Shown piece after piece: positions 1 to 7,763 of a stretch of DNA of 64,000 nucleotides (positions are counted from its first letter, which is position 1; each line of letters opens with the position of its first letter). This DNA is from Lysobacter arvi (GTDB lineage: Bacteria > Pseudomonadota > Gammaproteobacteria > Xanthomonadales > Xanthomonadaceae), in assembly GCA_031216755.1 (NCBI GenBank), contig JARUHG010000001.1, positions 1,488,001 to 1,552,000 on the forward strand. The letters are read 5' to 3'. Made by a program: the position numbers and the translations under genes. The notes below the pieces were generated by a model that did not search any database, had not been told where the DNA came from, and saw only the letters and a program-made list of their open reading frames with translations.

Positions 1-67
1 TGCTCACCCGCGTCTTGCGGGCGAGCCGGCCCCCGGTTGCGCTGCGCTTACCCAGGCCACGAAAACA

Positions 68-553
68 TCACGCTTCCGATGGCTTCTGCGCCAAGCGCGC
101 CGTCAGGTAGTTCTGGATGCCCAGGCGCTTGATCAGCCCAAGCTGCTGCTCCAGCCAGTGGGCGTGGTCTTCCTCGGTGTCCTGCAACTGCACGCGCAGG
201 ATCTCGCGGCTGACGAAGTCGCCCACGCGCTCGCACAGCGCCATGCCTTCGGCGAGCGCGGCGCGAACGCGGTATTCGACGTCCAGGTCGCGTTGCAGCA
301 TTTCCTCCACGGTGTGGCCCGCGACGAACGGCTCCGGGCGCATGTCCGGATCGCCTTCCAGGAACAGGATGCGCCGCAGCAGCGCGTCCGCGTGCTCGGT
401 CTCCTCCTGCATTTCGTGGTCGATCCGCTCGTAGAGCGACTGCAGGCCCATGTCTTCGTAGCGGCGGGAATGGATGAAGTACTGGTCGCGCGCGGCCAGT
501 TCGCCACGCAGCAGCTGCTTCAGGTAATCGACGACCTCGGGATGGCCTTTCAT
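68..553 (-). CDS. bfr: Bacterioferritin-like subunit (heme-ligand Met absent)
   Basis: Ferritin-family iron-storage subunit of 161 residues that would assemble into a 24-mer, oxidise Fe(II) and store it as ferric mineral in the cytoplasm. It aligns end to end with E. coli Bfr, and the ferroxidase ligands are recognisable: Glu18, Glu51, His54, the Glu in LDVEYR, and the C-terminal Glu and His in DTEEDH. The position of the heme-binding Met52 is Thr52 (context EEETEHAD), as in heme-free 'BfrA'-type subunits, so this subunit probably cannot ligate heme on its own. I place the start at 553 because AAGGAGG lies just upstream at normal spacing; an earlier in-frame ATG at 571 has no such site. No partner ferredoxin gene (bfd) or second subunit is visible nearby. 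Confidence 0.93.
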   Translation of the reverse strand: MKGHPEVVDYLKQLLRGELAARDQYFIHSRRYEDMGLQSLYERIDHEMQEETEHADALLRRILFLEGDPDMRPEPFVAGHTVEEMLQRDLDVEYRVRAALAEGMALCERVGDFVSREILRVQLQDTEEDHAHWLEQQLGLIKRLGIQNYLTARLAQKPSEA

Positions 554-669
554 GGGGAAACCTCCTTGCAAGGCGCATAGGGTGCCCGATCGCGCCGGCC
601 CGCGTTCTAATCGGAATCAGTCGCATTGGCTCGCGGCGGGCCGCCGGAACGGCCGCCGCGACGGCGCCT

Positions 670-2358
670 TCATAGCGCCGCTTCGTGCACGCCGGCGACG
701 GCGCGCCCGGAGGGATCGGCCATCTTCGCGAACGCCGCATCCCACGCGATCGCCGCGGGCGACGAACACGCGATCGACTTGCCCCCCGGCACCGTTTGCG
801 CGCAGGCCACGCCGGGGAAGAACTGCTCGAAGATGTGGCGATACAGGTAGGCCTCCTTCGTCTGCGGCGGGTTCACCGGAAAGCGGCTTGCCGCGGCGGC
901 GAAGACCCGATCGCTGATCTGCGCTTCCGCATGTGCCTTCAGGCCGTCGATCCAGCCGTAGCCGACGCCGTCGCTGAACTGCTCCTTCTGCCGCCAGAGG
1001 ATCTCATCCGGCAAATAGCCCTCGAACGCCTCGCGCAGGATCGCCTTCTCGATCGGGCGCCCCGTCGGCCCCGGCTTCACCATCTTGTGCGCGGCGTCCA
1101 TGCGCATCGCGACATCGAGGAATTCCACGTCCAGGAACGGCACGCGCGGCTCCACGCCCCAGGCCATCATCGACTTGTTCGCGCGCAGGCAATCGTAGTT
1201 GTGCAGCGCATCGAGCTTGCGCACGGTTTCGGCATGGAACTCGCGCGCATCCGGCGCCTTGTGGAAGTACAGGTAACCGCCGAAGACCTCGTCGCTGCCT
1301 TCGCCGGAAAGCACCATCTTCACGCCCATGGCCTTGATGCGGCGCGCGAGCAGGAACATCGGCGTCGACGCCCGGATCGTGGTCACGTCGTAGGTTTCGA
1401 TGTGCCGGATCACCTCCGGCAGCGCATCCAGGCCTTCCTCGAAGCTGTAGGTGAAGCCGTGATGCACCGTTCCCAGCGCATCGGCCGCAATGCGCGCGGC
1501 GGCCAGGTCCGGCGATCCTTCCAGGCCGATCGCGAACGAATGCAGCCGCGGCCACCACGCTTCGGTCGTGTCGTCGTCCTCGATGCGCTTGCGTGCGAAG
1601 CGCGCCGCGACCGCAGCGACGAGGGACGAATCCAGTCCGCCCGACAGCAACACGCCGTAGGGCACGTCGCTCATCAGCTGGCGATGCACTGCGCGCTCGA
1701 ACGCTTCGCGCAGCTCCTGCCTGGACACCGACACATCCGCCGTGGCGGCATGTTCGCGCCACGCGCGTTCATGATAGCGGACGAGTTCACCGCGCTCACT
1801 GTCGTAGTAATGGCCCGGCGGAAACTGCGCGACGTCCGCGCAGAGGTCGGCCAGCGCCTTCATCTCCGACGCGACGCAAAGGCGGCCGTCGCGGTCGTGG
1901 CCCCAGTACAACGGGCACACCCCGATGGGATCGCGCGCGATCACGAAACGGCGCCGCGCGCGATCCCACAGCGCGAAGGCGAAGATGCCGTTGAGCGCAT
2001 CGAGCCACTGGCCGATGTCGTCGCGTTCGCGGTACAGGGCGTTGATCACTTCGCAGTCCGAGCCGGTCTGGAAGGCGTAGTCCGTCGCCAGGGACTGCTT
2101 CAGCTCGCGATGGTTGTAGATCTCGCCGTTCACCGCGAGCGCGAGTTCGCCATCGGCCGAGCGCAGCGGCTGCGAACCGCCCGCGGGATCGACGATGGCC
2201 AGCCGCTCATGGACCAGGATCGCGCCGTCGTCGAGGTAGACGCCGCTCCAGTCGGGGCCGCGGTGGCGCTGGCGTTGCGAGAGTTCCAGCGCGCGTCGGC
2301 GCAGGGCCTGCACGTCGTCGCCGGGTTGGAGGCCGAAGATGCCGAGAATCGAACACAT
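670..2358 (-). CDS. asnB: Asparagine synthetase B, glutamine-hydrolysing
   Basis: Cytosolic enzyme making asparagine from aspartate, glutamine and ATP. The 562-residue product matches E. coli AsnB over its whole length. The N-terminus MCSILG supplies Cys2, the glutaminase nucleophile exposed after Met removal. The amidotransferase domain occupies about residues 1-210 (RHRGPDWSG, AVNGEIYNH). The synthetase domain follows with the ATP-pyrophosphatase loop SGGLDSS near residue 235 and the SGEGSDEVFGGYLYFHKAP segment typical of the AsnB type. The C-terminal PSGRAVAGVH is also conserved. A long leader lies upstream on the same strand, with an Asn-rich ORF and an intrinsic terminator ending about 80 bases before the start codon, so expression is probably set by attenuation (see the leader entries). 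Confidence 0.98.
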   Translation of the reverse strand: MCSILGIFGLQPGDDVQALRRRALELSQRQRHRGPDWSGVYLDDGAILVHERLAIVDPAGGSQPLRSADGELALAVNGEIYNHRELKQSLATDYAFQTGSDCEVINALYRERDDIGQWLDALNGIFAFALWDRARRRFVIARDPIGVCPLYWGHDRDGRLCVASEMKALADLCADVAQFPPGHYYDSERGELVRYHERAWREHAATADVSVSRQELREAFERAVHRQLMSDVPYGVLLSGGLDSSLVAAVAARFARKRIEDDDTTEAWWPRLHSFAIGLEGSPDLAAARIAADALGTVHHGFTYSFEEGLDALPEVIRHIETYDVTTIRASTPMFLLARRIKAMGVKMVLSGEGSDEVFGGYLYFHKAPDAREFHAETVRKLDALHNYDCLRANKSMMAWGVEPRVPFLDVEFLDVAMRMDAAHKMVKPGPTGRPIEKAILREAFEGYLPDEILWRQKEQFSDGVGYGWIDGLKAHAEAQISDRVFAAAASRFPVNPPQTKEAYLYRHIFEQFFPGVACAQTVPGGKSIACSSPAAIAWDAAFAKMADPSGRAVAGVHEAAL

Positions 2359-2436
2359 GCCATGACTCCGTGGGGTGGGTTTTCTTGGGAAATCCGGCGA
2401 TGGATCGCCGGGCTTTATCGGGAAGGAACGGGAAAC

Positions 2437-2466
2437 AAAAAAGCCCGCGCTTTTCGGCGCGGGCTT
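2437..2466 (-). terminator. Intrinsic terminator (attenuator) before asnB
   Basis: On the minus strand AAGCCCGCGC (2466-2457) pairs perfectly with GCGCGGGCTT (2450-2441) around the loop CGAAAA, and a run of six T starts at 2442. It lies between the Asn-rich leader ORF and asnB and no larger gene ends just upstream on this strand, so its most economical role is conditional termination in the asnB leader. Confidence 0.88.
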
Positions 2467-2557
2467 CGTGGGTACTAGTGCGTCGGACGCGCGCTAATCA
2501 CCGGCCCGCGGGAGGCTGGCGTTATTGCGGTTGTTATTGTTCAGGCCGGACGCGGGC
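2443..2557 (-). promoter_or_regulatory. Mutually exclusive pairing segments of an attenuator (1, 2, 3, 4)
   Basis: Segment 1 is GCCCGCG at 2557-2551, inside the leader ORF just before the Asn codons. Segment 2 is CGCGGGC at 2510-2504, 11 bases after the last Asn codon. Segment 3 is GCCCGCG at 2464-2458 and segment 4 is CGCGGGC at 2449-2443; 3 and 4 form the terminator stem. Segment 2 can pair with 1 or with 3 over seven G-C pairs, and pairing with 3 destroys the terminator. A ribosome stalled on the Asn run (2541-2521) would cover segment 1 and leave 2 free to pair with 3; one that reaches the stop codon at 2496 would cover segment 2 and let the terminator form. The sequence shows the complementarity; the switching is inferred from the trp paradigm. 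Confidence 0.78.
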
Positions 2558-2613
2558 GCGCCGCCGCGAAGGGCGGCAGTGGCGGCGTAGGCGGTGGCCT
2601 GGACGGAAGACAT
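2494..2613 (-). CDS. Putative asparagine leader peptide of the asnB attenuator
   Basis: A 39-codon ORF on the asnB strand, too short for ordinary gene calling. Its ATG at 2613 is preceded by AGGA with 7 bases of spacing. Residues 25-31 read NNNNRNN: six Asn codons (four AAC, two AAT) in seven, at 2541-2521, in a genome where AAT is uncommon. The ORF stops with TAG at 2496-2494, and an intrinsic terminator follows at 2466-2437, upstream of asnB. Length, codon run, and distance to the terminator match leader peptides of the trp, his and ilv operons. The inferred role is to make the ribosome stall when charged tRNA-Asn is scarce, favouring the antiterminator and allowing asnB transcription. The peptide itself need have no function. 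No sequence family is known to me for it. Confidence 0.82.
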   Translation of the reverse strand: MSSVQATAYAATAALRGGAPASGLNNNNRNNASLPRAGD

Positions 2614-2720
2614 GGGTCGATCCTGCTGCACGCCGGCGCGGCATGCAAGGGGGATCGCGCACGCCGACGCCGCCGTTCATCGGATAAGCTCGCTCCGGGG
2701 AACCCACGGGCGACAAGGCG

Positions 2721-5069
2721 ATGATGAAGTGGATCAGGCGCGCGCTCATCGCGCTGGTGCTGGTGCTGCTGGTTGCGGCGTTGGCTGGGTGGTGGCTGAT
2801 GCGCGGCAGCCTGCCGCGGCTGGAGGGCGAGCTCGCCCTGCCGGGGCTCTCGGCGTCCGTGACGATCCAGCGGGACGCCAACGGCGTGGTCACCGTGGAT
2901 GCCGCCAACGAGAACGACGCCATGCGCGCGCTCGGCTACGTGCACGCGCAGGAACGCTATTTCGAAATGGACCTGCTGCGCCGCACGGCCGCGGGCGAGC
3001 TCGCGGCGCTCTTCGGCCCGGTCGCCATAGGCGTGGACAAGCAGCATCGCGTGCACCGCATGCGCGCACGGGTGACGCAGCACCTGGACGCGATCCTCGG
3101 CGACAAGCGCGCGATGGCGCAGGCGTACGTCGACGGCGTCAACGCGGGGCGCGCCGCGCTGAAGGTGCGCCCGTGGCCGTACCTGCTGCTGCGCGCCGAA
3201 CCCGAAGCCTGGACGCTGGCCGATTCGGCACTCACCGGTTACGCGATGTACTTCGATCTGCAGGATGCGCAGAACGCGCGCGAACTGGCGATGTGGCGCC
3301 TGCGTTCGCACCTGCCGCCGGCGTTGTACGCGCTGCTCGCGCACGACGGCACGAGCTGGGACGCACCGCTCGCCGGTCGCGCGCGCGGCGATGCGACGCT
3401 GCCCGACGCCGCTGCCGTGGACCTGCGCACGCTCCCGATGCAGGAAGGCGAGCGGCCGGCCGACGTTCCCGAGCGCTCCGATGTCGGCAGCAACAACTTC
3501 GCCGTGTCGGGCCAGCTGACGGCCGACGGTCGCGCGATCGTCGCCGACGACATGCACCTGGGTCTGCGCGCGCCGAACATCTGGTTCCGCGCGCGGCTGC
3601 GCTATCCCGACGCGCGCGCCGACGGCGGCCGCGTCGACGCGAACGGATTCACCCTGCCCGGCCTGCCGGCGCTCGTGGTCGGCAGCAACGGGCACATCGC
3701 GTGGGGATTCACCAACAGCTACGGCGATTGGCTCGACTGGAAGCGCGTGCGCGATTGCAACCGGAAGGCGTGCGCGGGCGCGACCCGCACGGTGGAGGTC
3801 ATCCGCGTGGCCGGTGGCGACGACGTCGAGTTCCCGGTCGACGACACCGCATGGGGCCCGGTCCTGCATCGCGAGAACGACGGCAGCGCGCTCGCGTTGC
3901 GCTGGATCGCCCACCAGCCCGGCTCGATGAACCTCGGACTCGCCGATTTCCTGCACGCGCGCTCGCTGGAGGACGCGCTGGCGATGGCCGATCGCACGGC
4001 GATTCCCGCGCAGAACCTCGCCATCGGCGACTCACGGGGACGCGTTACCTGGCGCCTGCTCGGTCCGATGCCGCTGCGCGGCGCCGGCTGCGAGGCGACG
4101 CAGGTCGCCGAAACCGACGCCTGCGCGCCCTGGCCCATCACCACCGCGCACGGCACTGCGCTGCCGATCGGCACCGTGCAGCGCGTATGGACGGCGAACT
4201 CGCGCGTCGTCGACGGTACGTTGCTGTCGCGCGTGGGCGACGGCGGCTACGCCAACGGCGCGCGCGCGATGCAGATCCGCGACGGACTCTTCGCGAAGAA
4301 CCGCTTCGACGAGCGCGATCTGCTCGCGATCCAGCTCGACGATCGAGCGCTGTTCCTGCAACGGTGGTGGACGTTGCTGCGCGAGCGCGATGCCGCGGCG
4401 AAGACGCCGGCCTTGCATGAACTCGCCGTCGCCGCCTCGACCTGGCAAGGACGCGCAAGTCCCGATTCGACGAGCTACCGCATCGTGCGCGCGTGGCGCC
4501 TGGCGGTACACGACCGGCTGCTCGACGGCCTCACCGCTCCGGCCCACGCCGCGCTGGGCGATGCGTTCGAGATGCCGAATCTCTCGCACTTCGAGGGCGT
4601 CGCCTGGCCGCTCGTCACGACGCGTCCGGCGAACCTGTTGCCGCGACGTTTCGCGTCGTGGGACGCGCTGTTCGAGGATGCCGCGCGCGAAGTCCGCGAC
4701 GAACTCGCGAAGGATGGCCCGATCGCGCAGCGCACGTGGGGCGAACGCAACACGGCGCGCATCTGCCATCCGTTGTCGCGCGCACTGCCCGGCCTGCTGA
4801 AGCCGCAGTTGTGCATGCCCGCCGACGAACTGCCTGGCGACAGCGGCATGCCGCGCGTGCAGGGACCGGATTTCGGTGCGTCCGAACGCATGGTCGTCGC
4901 CCCCGGACATGAGGCGGACGGCATCATCCACATGCCCGGCGGGCAAAGCGGGCATCCGATGTCGCCCTACTGGGGCGCCGGGCACGACGACTGGGTGCGC
5001 GGGCGCCCGACGCCGTTCCTGCCGGGCGAGACGAAATACTTGTTGCGGCTGGTGCCGGGCAAGTCGTAA
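2721..5069 (+). CDS. Penicillin acylase-family Ntn-hydrolase
   Basis: A 782-residue member of the penicillin amidase family (penicillin G acylases, cephalosporin acylases, acyl-homoserine-lactone acylases). These enzymes are exported precursors that cleave themselves into alpha and beta chains and hydrolyse amide-linked acyl groups. Residues 6-27 are a hydrophobic anchor or signal segment. The autocatalytic site is visible as Gly256-Ser257 in VGSNNFAVSG, so the mature beta chain would start with Ser257, the nucleophile. Alpha-chain features such as ANGVVTVDA and the YVHAQERYFEMDLLRR helix are typical. The substrate cannot be told from sequence; AHL or another N-acyl amide is possible. It is transcribed divergently from the asnB leader, with about 107 bases between the two start codons, and ends facing dapE. 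Confidence 0.9.
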   Translation: MMKWIRRALIALVLVLLVAALAGWWLMRGSLPRLEGELALPGLSASVTIQRDANGVVTVDAANENDAMRALGYVHAQERYFEMDLLRRTAAGELAALFGPVAIGVDKQHRVHRMRARVTQHLDAILGDKRAMAQAYVDGVNAGRAALKVRPWPYLLLRAEPEAWTLADSALTGYAMYFDLQDAQNARELAMWRLRSHLPPALYALLAHDGTSWDAPLAGRARGDATLPDAAAVDLRTLPMQEGERPADVPERSDVGSNNFAVSGQLTADGRAIVADDMHLGLRAPNIWFRARLRYPDARADGGRVDANGFTLPGLPALVVGSNGHIAWGFTNSYGDWLDWKRVRDCNRKACAGATRTVEVIRVAGGDDVEFPVDDTAWGPVLHRENDGSALALRWIAHQPGSMNLGLADFLHARSLEDALAMADRTAIPAQNLAIGDSRGRVTWRLLGPMPLRGAGCEATQVAETDACAPWPITTAHGTALPIGTVQRVWTANSRVVDGTLLSRVGDGGYANGARAMQIRDGLFAKNRFDERDLLAIQLDDRALFLQRWWTLLRERDAAAKTPALHELAVAASTWQGRASPDSTSYRIVRAWRLAVHDRLLDGLTAPAHAALGDAFEMPNLSHFEGVAWPLVTTRPANLLPRRFASWDALFEDAAREVRDELAKDGPIAQRTWGERNTARICHPLSRALPGLLKPQLCMPADELPGDSGMPRVQGPDFGASERMVVAPGHEADGIIHMPGGQSGHPMSPYWGAGHDDWVRGRPTPFLPGETKYLLRLVPGKS

Positions 5070-5120
5070 TCCCGGCATTAGCCGAGGACGGTGACCCGCC
5101 TTCCGCAGAAGGAAAACCGC

Positions 5121-5221
5121 CATCCCGGCGAACGCCGGGGCGTAGCCCGCCACGCGCGGGCTCGCCTTCGTCCGTGAACCACACCATCGTCATTCCAGCG
5201 AAAGCTGGAATCCACTTCGAT
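5121..5221. repeat. Two intergenic palindromes
   Basis: CATCCCGGCGAACGCCGGG (5121-5139) and the palindrome at 5188-5221, centred on ATTCCAGCGAAAGCTGGAAT, lie in the 275-base gap between the convergent acylase and dapE genes. Both recur with small changes after dnaE and accA. Translations of such repeats give spurious proteins containing VIPAKAGIH. Confidence 0.75.
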
Positions 5222-5305
5222 CTTCGCAATCACGCTCGGAGCAACACCGCAGCGTTGTGCCGTACCGGCGAGTCGATGCTTCCCTCCGTTCCCCTCACCA
5301 CGCCC

Positions 5306-5324
5306 CCTCTCCCGACAGGAGAGG
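5306..5324. repeat. Short inverted repeat near the dapE 3' end
   Basis: CCTCTCC and GGAGAGG form a 7-bp stem around CGACA about 20 bases beyond the dapE stop codon. It resembles a degraded copy of the CCCCTCTCCC hairpin found after dnaE, accA and yjgA. It might help 3'-end formation for either convergent gene. Confidence 0.5.
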
Positions 5325-5344
5325 AGTCAAGGCGGATGCGAGCA

Positions 5345-6496
5345 TCAGGCCAGCAGCATCCGCTCGATCAGTTCGCGATACAGGCCCGGAAGACGCTGCA
5401 GGTCGGCGATGGCGACGTTCTCGTCCACCTTGTGGATGCTCGCGTTCACCGGGCCGATCTCGATGCATTGCGCGCCGAGCGGTGCGATGAAACGCGCATC
5501 CGAGGTGCCGCCGCCGGTGCTTTCTTCCGGCACGCCACCGCCGTAGCGGGCGAGCACCGAGCGCGCCGCGGCGCGCAGCGGGCCTTCCGGCGTGTAGAAC
5601 GGTTCGCCGCCGCGATGCCAGCGGATCGTGTAGTCCAGGCCGTGCCGGCGCAACACGTCCTCGCATTCGCGTTCGAGCTGCTCGGCGCGCCAGTTCGGAT
5701 TGAAGCGAAGATTGAACAGCGCCTGCAATTCGCCGGGGATCACGTTGTTCGCGCCCGTGCCGGCGTGGATGTTGCTGATCTGCAGGCTGGTCGGCGGGAA
5801 GGTTTCGAAGCCCTCGTCCCAGCGCCTCGCGACGAGTTCGCTCAAGGCCGGCATCGCCAGATGGATCGGATTGCGCGCCTTGTCCGGATACGCGACGTGG
5901 CCCTGCACGCCGATCACGTCGAGCGTCGCCGACAGCGTGCCGCGACGGCCCACGCGCAGCAGGTCGCCGAGCGCCGCCTTCGACGAGGGCTCGCCCGTGA
6001 CGCACCAGTCGATGCGTTCGCCGCGCTTGCGGAACGTGTCGGCGACCTGGCGCACGCCGTCGATGGCATCGCCTTCCTCGTCGGAGGTAAGCAGCAGCGC
6101 GACACGACCGGGATGATCCGGATGCGCGGCGACGAAGTGCTCCAGCGCGAGCACGAACGCCGCGACGCTGCCCTTCATGTCCGCCGCGCCGCGGCCGTAC
6201 AGCACGCCGTCGCGGATCTCGGGCGCGAACGGATCGCTGCTCCACGCGTCGCGCGGCCCGGGCGGGACGACGTCGGTGTGGCCCAGCAGCACCAGCGTCG
6301 GGCCATCGGTGCCGTGCACCGCCCAGAGGTTGTCCACGTCGCCGTAGCGCAGCGCTTCGCATCGGAAGCCCGCGGCCGAAAGGCGGCGCGCGATCAATGC
6401 CTGGCAGCCCGCATCGTCGGGCGTTACCGACGGGCGCGCGATCAGCTCGCGGGTGAGCGCGACGACCTCGTCGCCGGCGGCATCGAGATCAGCCAA
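5345..6496 (-). CDS. dapE: Succinyl-diaminopimelate desuccinylase
   Basis: Zinc-dependent M20-family peptidase relative (383 aa) that removes succinate from N-succinyl-LL-2,6-diaminopimelate in lysine and peptidoglycan-precursor synthesis. Metal-ligand motifs are in order: [18 protein letters not shown] with the bridging Asp, the catalytic Glu pair in TSDEEGD, GEPS, and the final His in NASIHKVDE. The only sensible start in this frame is TTG at 6496, preceded by GGAG about 9 bases upstream and overlapping the previous gene's stop by 8 bases, which suggests translational coupling. It sits last in the map-glnD-dapD-(ArsC-like)-dapE block and shares the succinylase pathway with dapD. Confidence 0.97.
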   Translation of the reverse strand: MADLDAAGDEVVALTRELIARPSVTPDDAGCQALIARRLSAAGFRCEALRYGDVDNLWAVHGTDGPTLVLLGHTDVVPPGPRDAWSSDPFAPEIRDGVLYGRGAADMKGSVAAFVLALEHFVAAHPDHPGRVALLLTSDEEGDAIDGVRQVADTFRKRGERIDWCVTGEPSSKAALGDLLRVGRRGTLSATLDVIGVQGHVAYPDKARNPIHLAMPALSELVARRWDEGFETFPPTSLQISNIHAGTGANNVIPGELQALFNLRFNPNWRAEQLERECEDVLRRHGLDYTIRWHRGGEPFYTPEGPLRAAARSVLARYGGGVPEESTGGGTSDARFIAPLGAQCIEIGPVNASIHKVDENVAIADLQRLPGLYRELIERMLLA

Positions 6497-6857
6497 GGGA
6501 GCCCACTCCGAAGCGCTTCTTGAAGCCGTTGTCGCTGAAGCCCTGCGCGATCGCGCCGTCGTCGGTCATCACGACCGGCCGACGGATCAGCTGCGGGTAC
6601 TCCTTCAGCAACAGCTTCCACTCCGCGTCCGAACCCGGGGCCTTGCGGTTGTCGGGCAACGTGCGCCAGGTGGTGGACGACTTGTTGATCATCGCGTCCC
6701 AGCCGCCGAGGCTGTCCTTCCACTCCACCAGCGTGTCCGGCGACTGGCGCTGGTCGCGGTAATCGACGAACGAATACGCGACGCCGAAGCGCTCCAGCCA
6801 CTTGCGGGCCTTCTTGCAGGTATCGCAGTTGTTGAGTCCGTAGAGCGTCGTCGCCAT
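6489..6857 (-). CDS. ArsC/Spx-family thioredoxin-fold protein (YffB-like)
   Basis: A 122-residue protein of the ArsC/Spx/YffB family with a thioredoxin-like fold. The N-terminal [11 protein letters not shown] holds a CxxC pair at the active-site position. Then come YSFVDYRDQ, the INKSSTTWR segment and [10 protein letters not shown] with the family's cis-Pro region. E. coli YffB, which also lies beside dapE, is a glutathione-interacting protein of unclear physiological role. Nothing here indicates arsenate resistance specifically, since no other ars genes are nearby. The gene is tightly packed between dapD (6-base gap) and dapE (8-base overlap), so it is co-transcribed with lysine-pathway genes. 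Confidence 0.88.
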   Translation of the reverse strand: MATTLYGLNNCDTCKKARKWLERFGVAYSFVDYRDQRQSPDTLVEWKDSLGGWDAMINKSSTTWRTLPDNRKAPGSDAEWKLLLKEYPQLIRRPVVMTDDGAIAQGFSDNGFKKRFGVGSLG

Positions 6858-6863
6858 CGGCCG

Positions 6864-7763
6864 TTACTCCGCCAGCCCGCGCAGCAGCTCGTTGATGCTG
6901 GTCTTGCTGCGGGTCTTCGCGTCGACCTGCTTGACGATGACGGCGCAATACAGCGAATGCGTGCCGTCCTTCGACGGCAACTGGCCGGAGACGACGACGC
7001 TGTACGGCGGCACGAAACCGTAGCTGATCTCGCCCGTCGCGCGGTTGTAGATGCGCGTGCTCTGGCCGAGGAAGACGCCCATGCCGATCACGCTGTGATG
7101 GCCGACGACGACGCCTTCCACCACTTCCGAACGCGCGCCGATGAAGCAGTGATCCTCGATGATCGTCGGGCTCGCCTGCAGCGGTTCCAGCACGCCGCCG
7201 ATGCCCGCGCCACCGGACAGGTGGCAGTGCTTGCCCACCTGCGCGCACGAACCCACCGTCGCCCAGGTGTCGACCATCGTGCCCTCGCCCACGTGCGCGC
7301 CGATGTTCACGAAGCTCGGCATCAGCACCACGTCCTTGCCGATGTGCGCGCCGCGGCGGGCGATCGCGCCTGGCACGACGCGCGCGCCGAGCTTGCGGAA
7401 ATCCGACTCGCCATAACCTTCGAAACGCGCAGGCACCTTGTCCCAGTACGGCGCGGGATAACCGTCCACGACCTGCATGTCGTTCACGCGGAAGTACAGC
7501 AGCACGGCCTTCTTCAGCCATTCGTTGACCGTCCAGCCGCCCTTGCCGTCGGGCTCGGCCACGCGGAACTCGCCGGTTTCCAGGCCGGAGATCACGCGTT
7601 CGACGGTCGGCCGCGTGGAGCCTTCGATCTCGTCCAGCGTGAGCATCGCGCGGCGCTCGAACGCGCTGTCGATCATGAACTTCAGCTCGTCCACGCCCGG
7701 CCCGGCAGGCACGACCTTCTTCTTGCGCGCGGTCTTGCGGACGGTCTTCTTCTGTACAGCCAT
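6864..7763 (-). CDS. dapD: Tetrahydrodipicolinate N-succinyltransferase
   Basis: Transfers succinyl from succinyl-CoA to tetrahydrodipicolinate, committing flux to the succinylase branch of lysine/DAP synthesis. The 299-residue sequence follows E. coli DapD closely from about residue 25: AFERRAML, the [14 protein letters not shown] helix, and left-handed beta-helix hexapeptides such as [20 protein letters not shown] and [17 protein letters not shown]. It carries about 25 extra N-terminal residues rich in Lys and Arg ([12 protein letters not shown]). AAGGAG 8 bases before the ATG at 7763 supports this longer start. The start codon abuts the glnD stop with no gap, so translation is likely coupled. 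Confidence 0.97.
   Translation of the reverse strand: MAVQKKTVRKTARKKKVVPAGPGVDELKFMIDSAFERRAMLTLDEIEGSTRPTVERVISGLETGEFRVAEPDGKGGWTVNEWLKKAVLLYFRVNDMQVVDGYPAPYWDKVPARFEGYGESDFRKLGARVVPGAIARRGAHIGKDVVLMPSFVNIGAHVGEGTMVDTWATVGSCAQVGKHCHLSGGAGIGGVLEPLQASPTIIEDHCFIGARSEVVEGVVVGHHSVIGMGVFLGQSTRIYNRATGEISYGFVPPYSVVVSGQLPSKDGTHSLYCAVIVKQVDAKTRSKTSINELLRGLAE

Noticed and set aside
2437-2466. Terminator of an ordinary upstream minus-strand gene
   Set aside because: Upstream on that strand lies only the antisense of the acylase gene. The Asn-rich leader ORF gives a better reason for the terminator.
5174-5345. Possible gene start reading VIPAKAGIHFDL
   Set aside because: This phrase is the translation of an intergenic palindrome that recurs in the window, and the frame then runs antisense into dapE.
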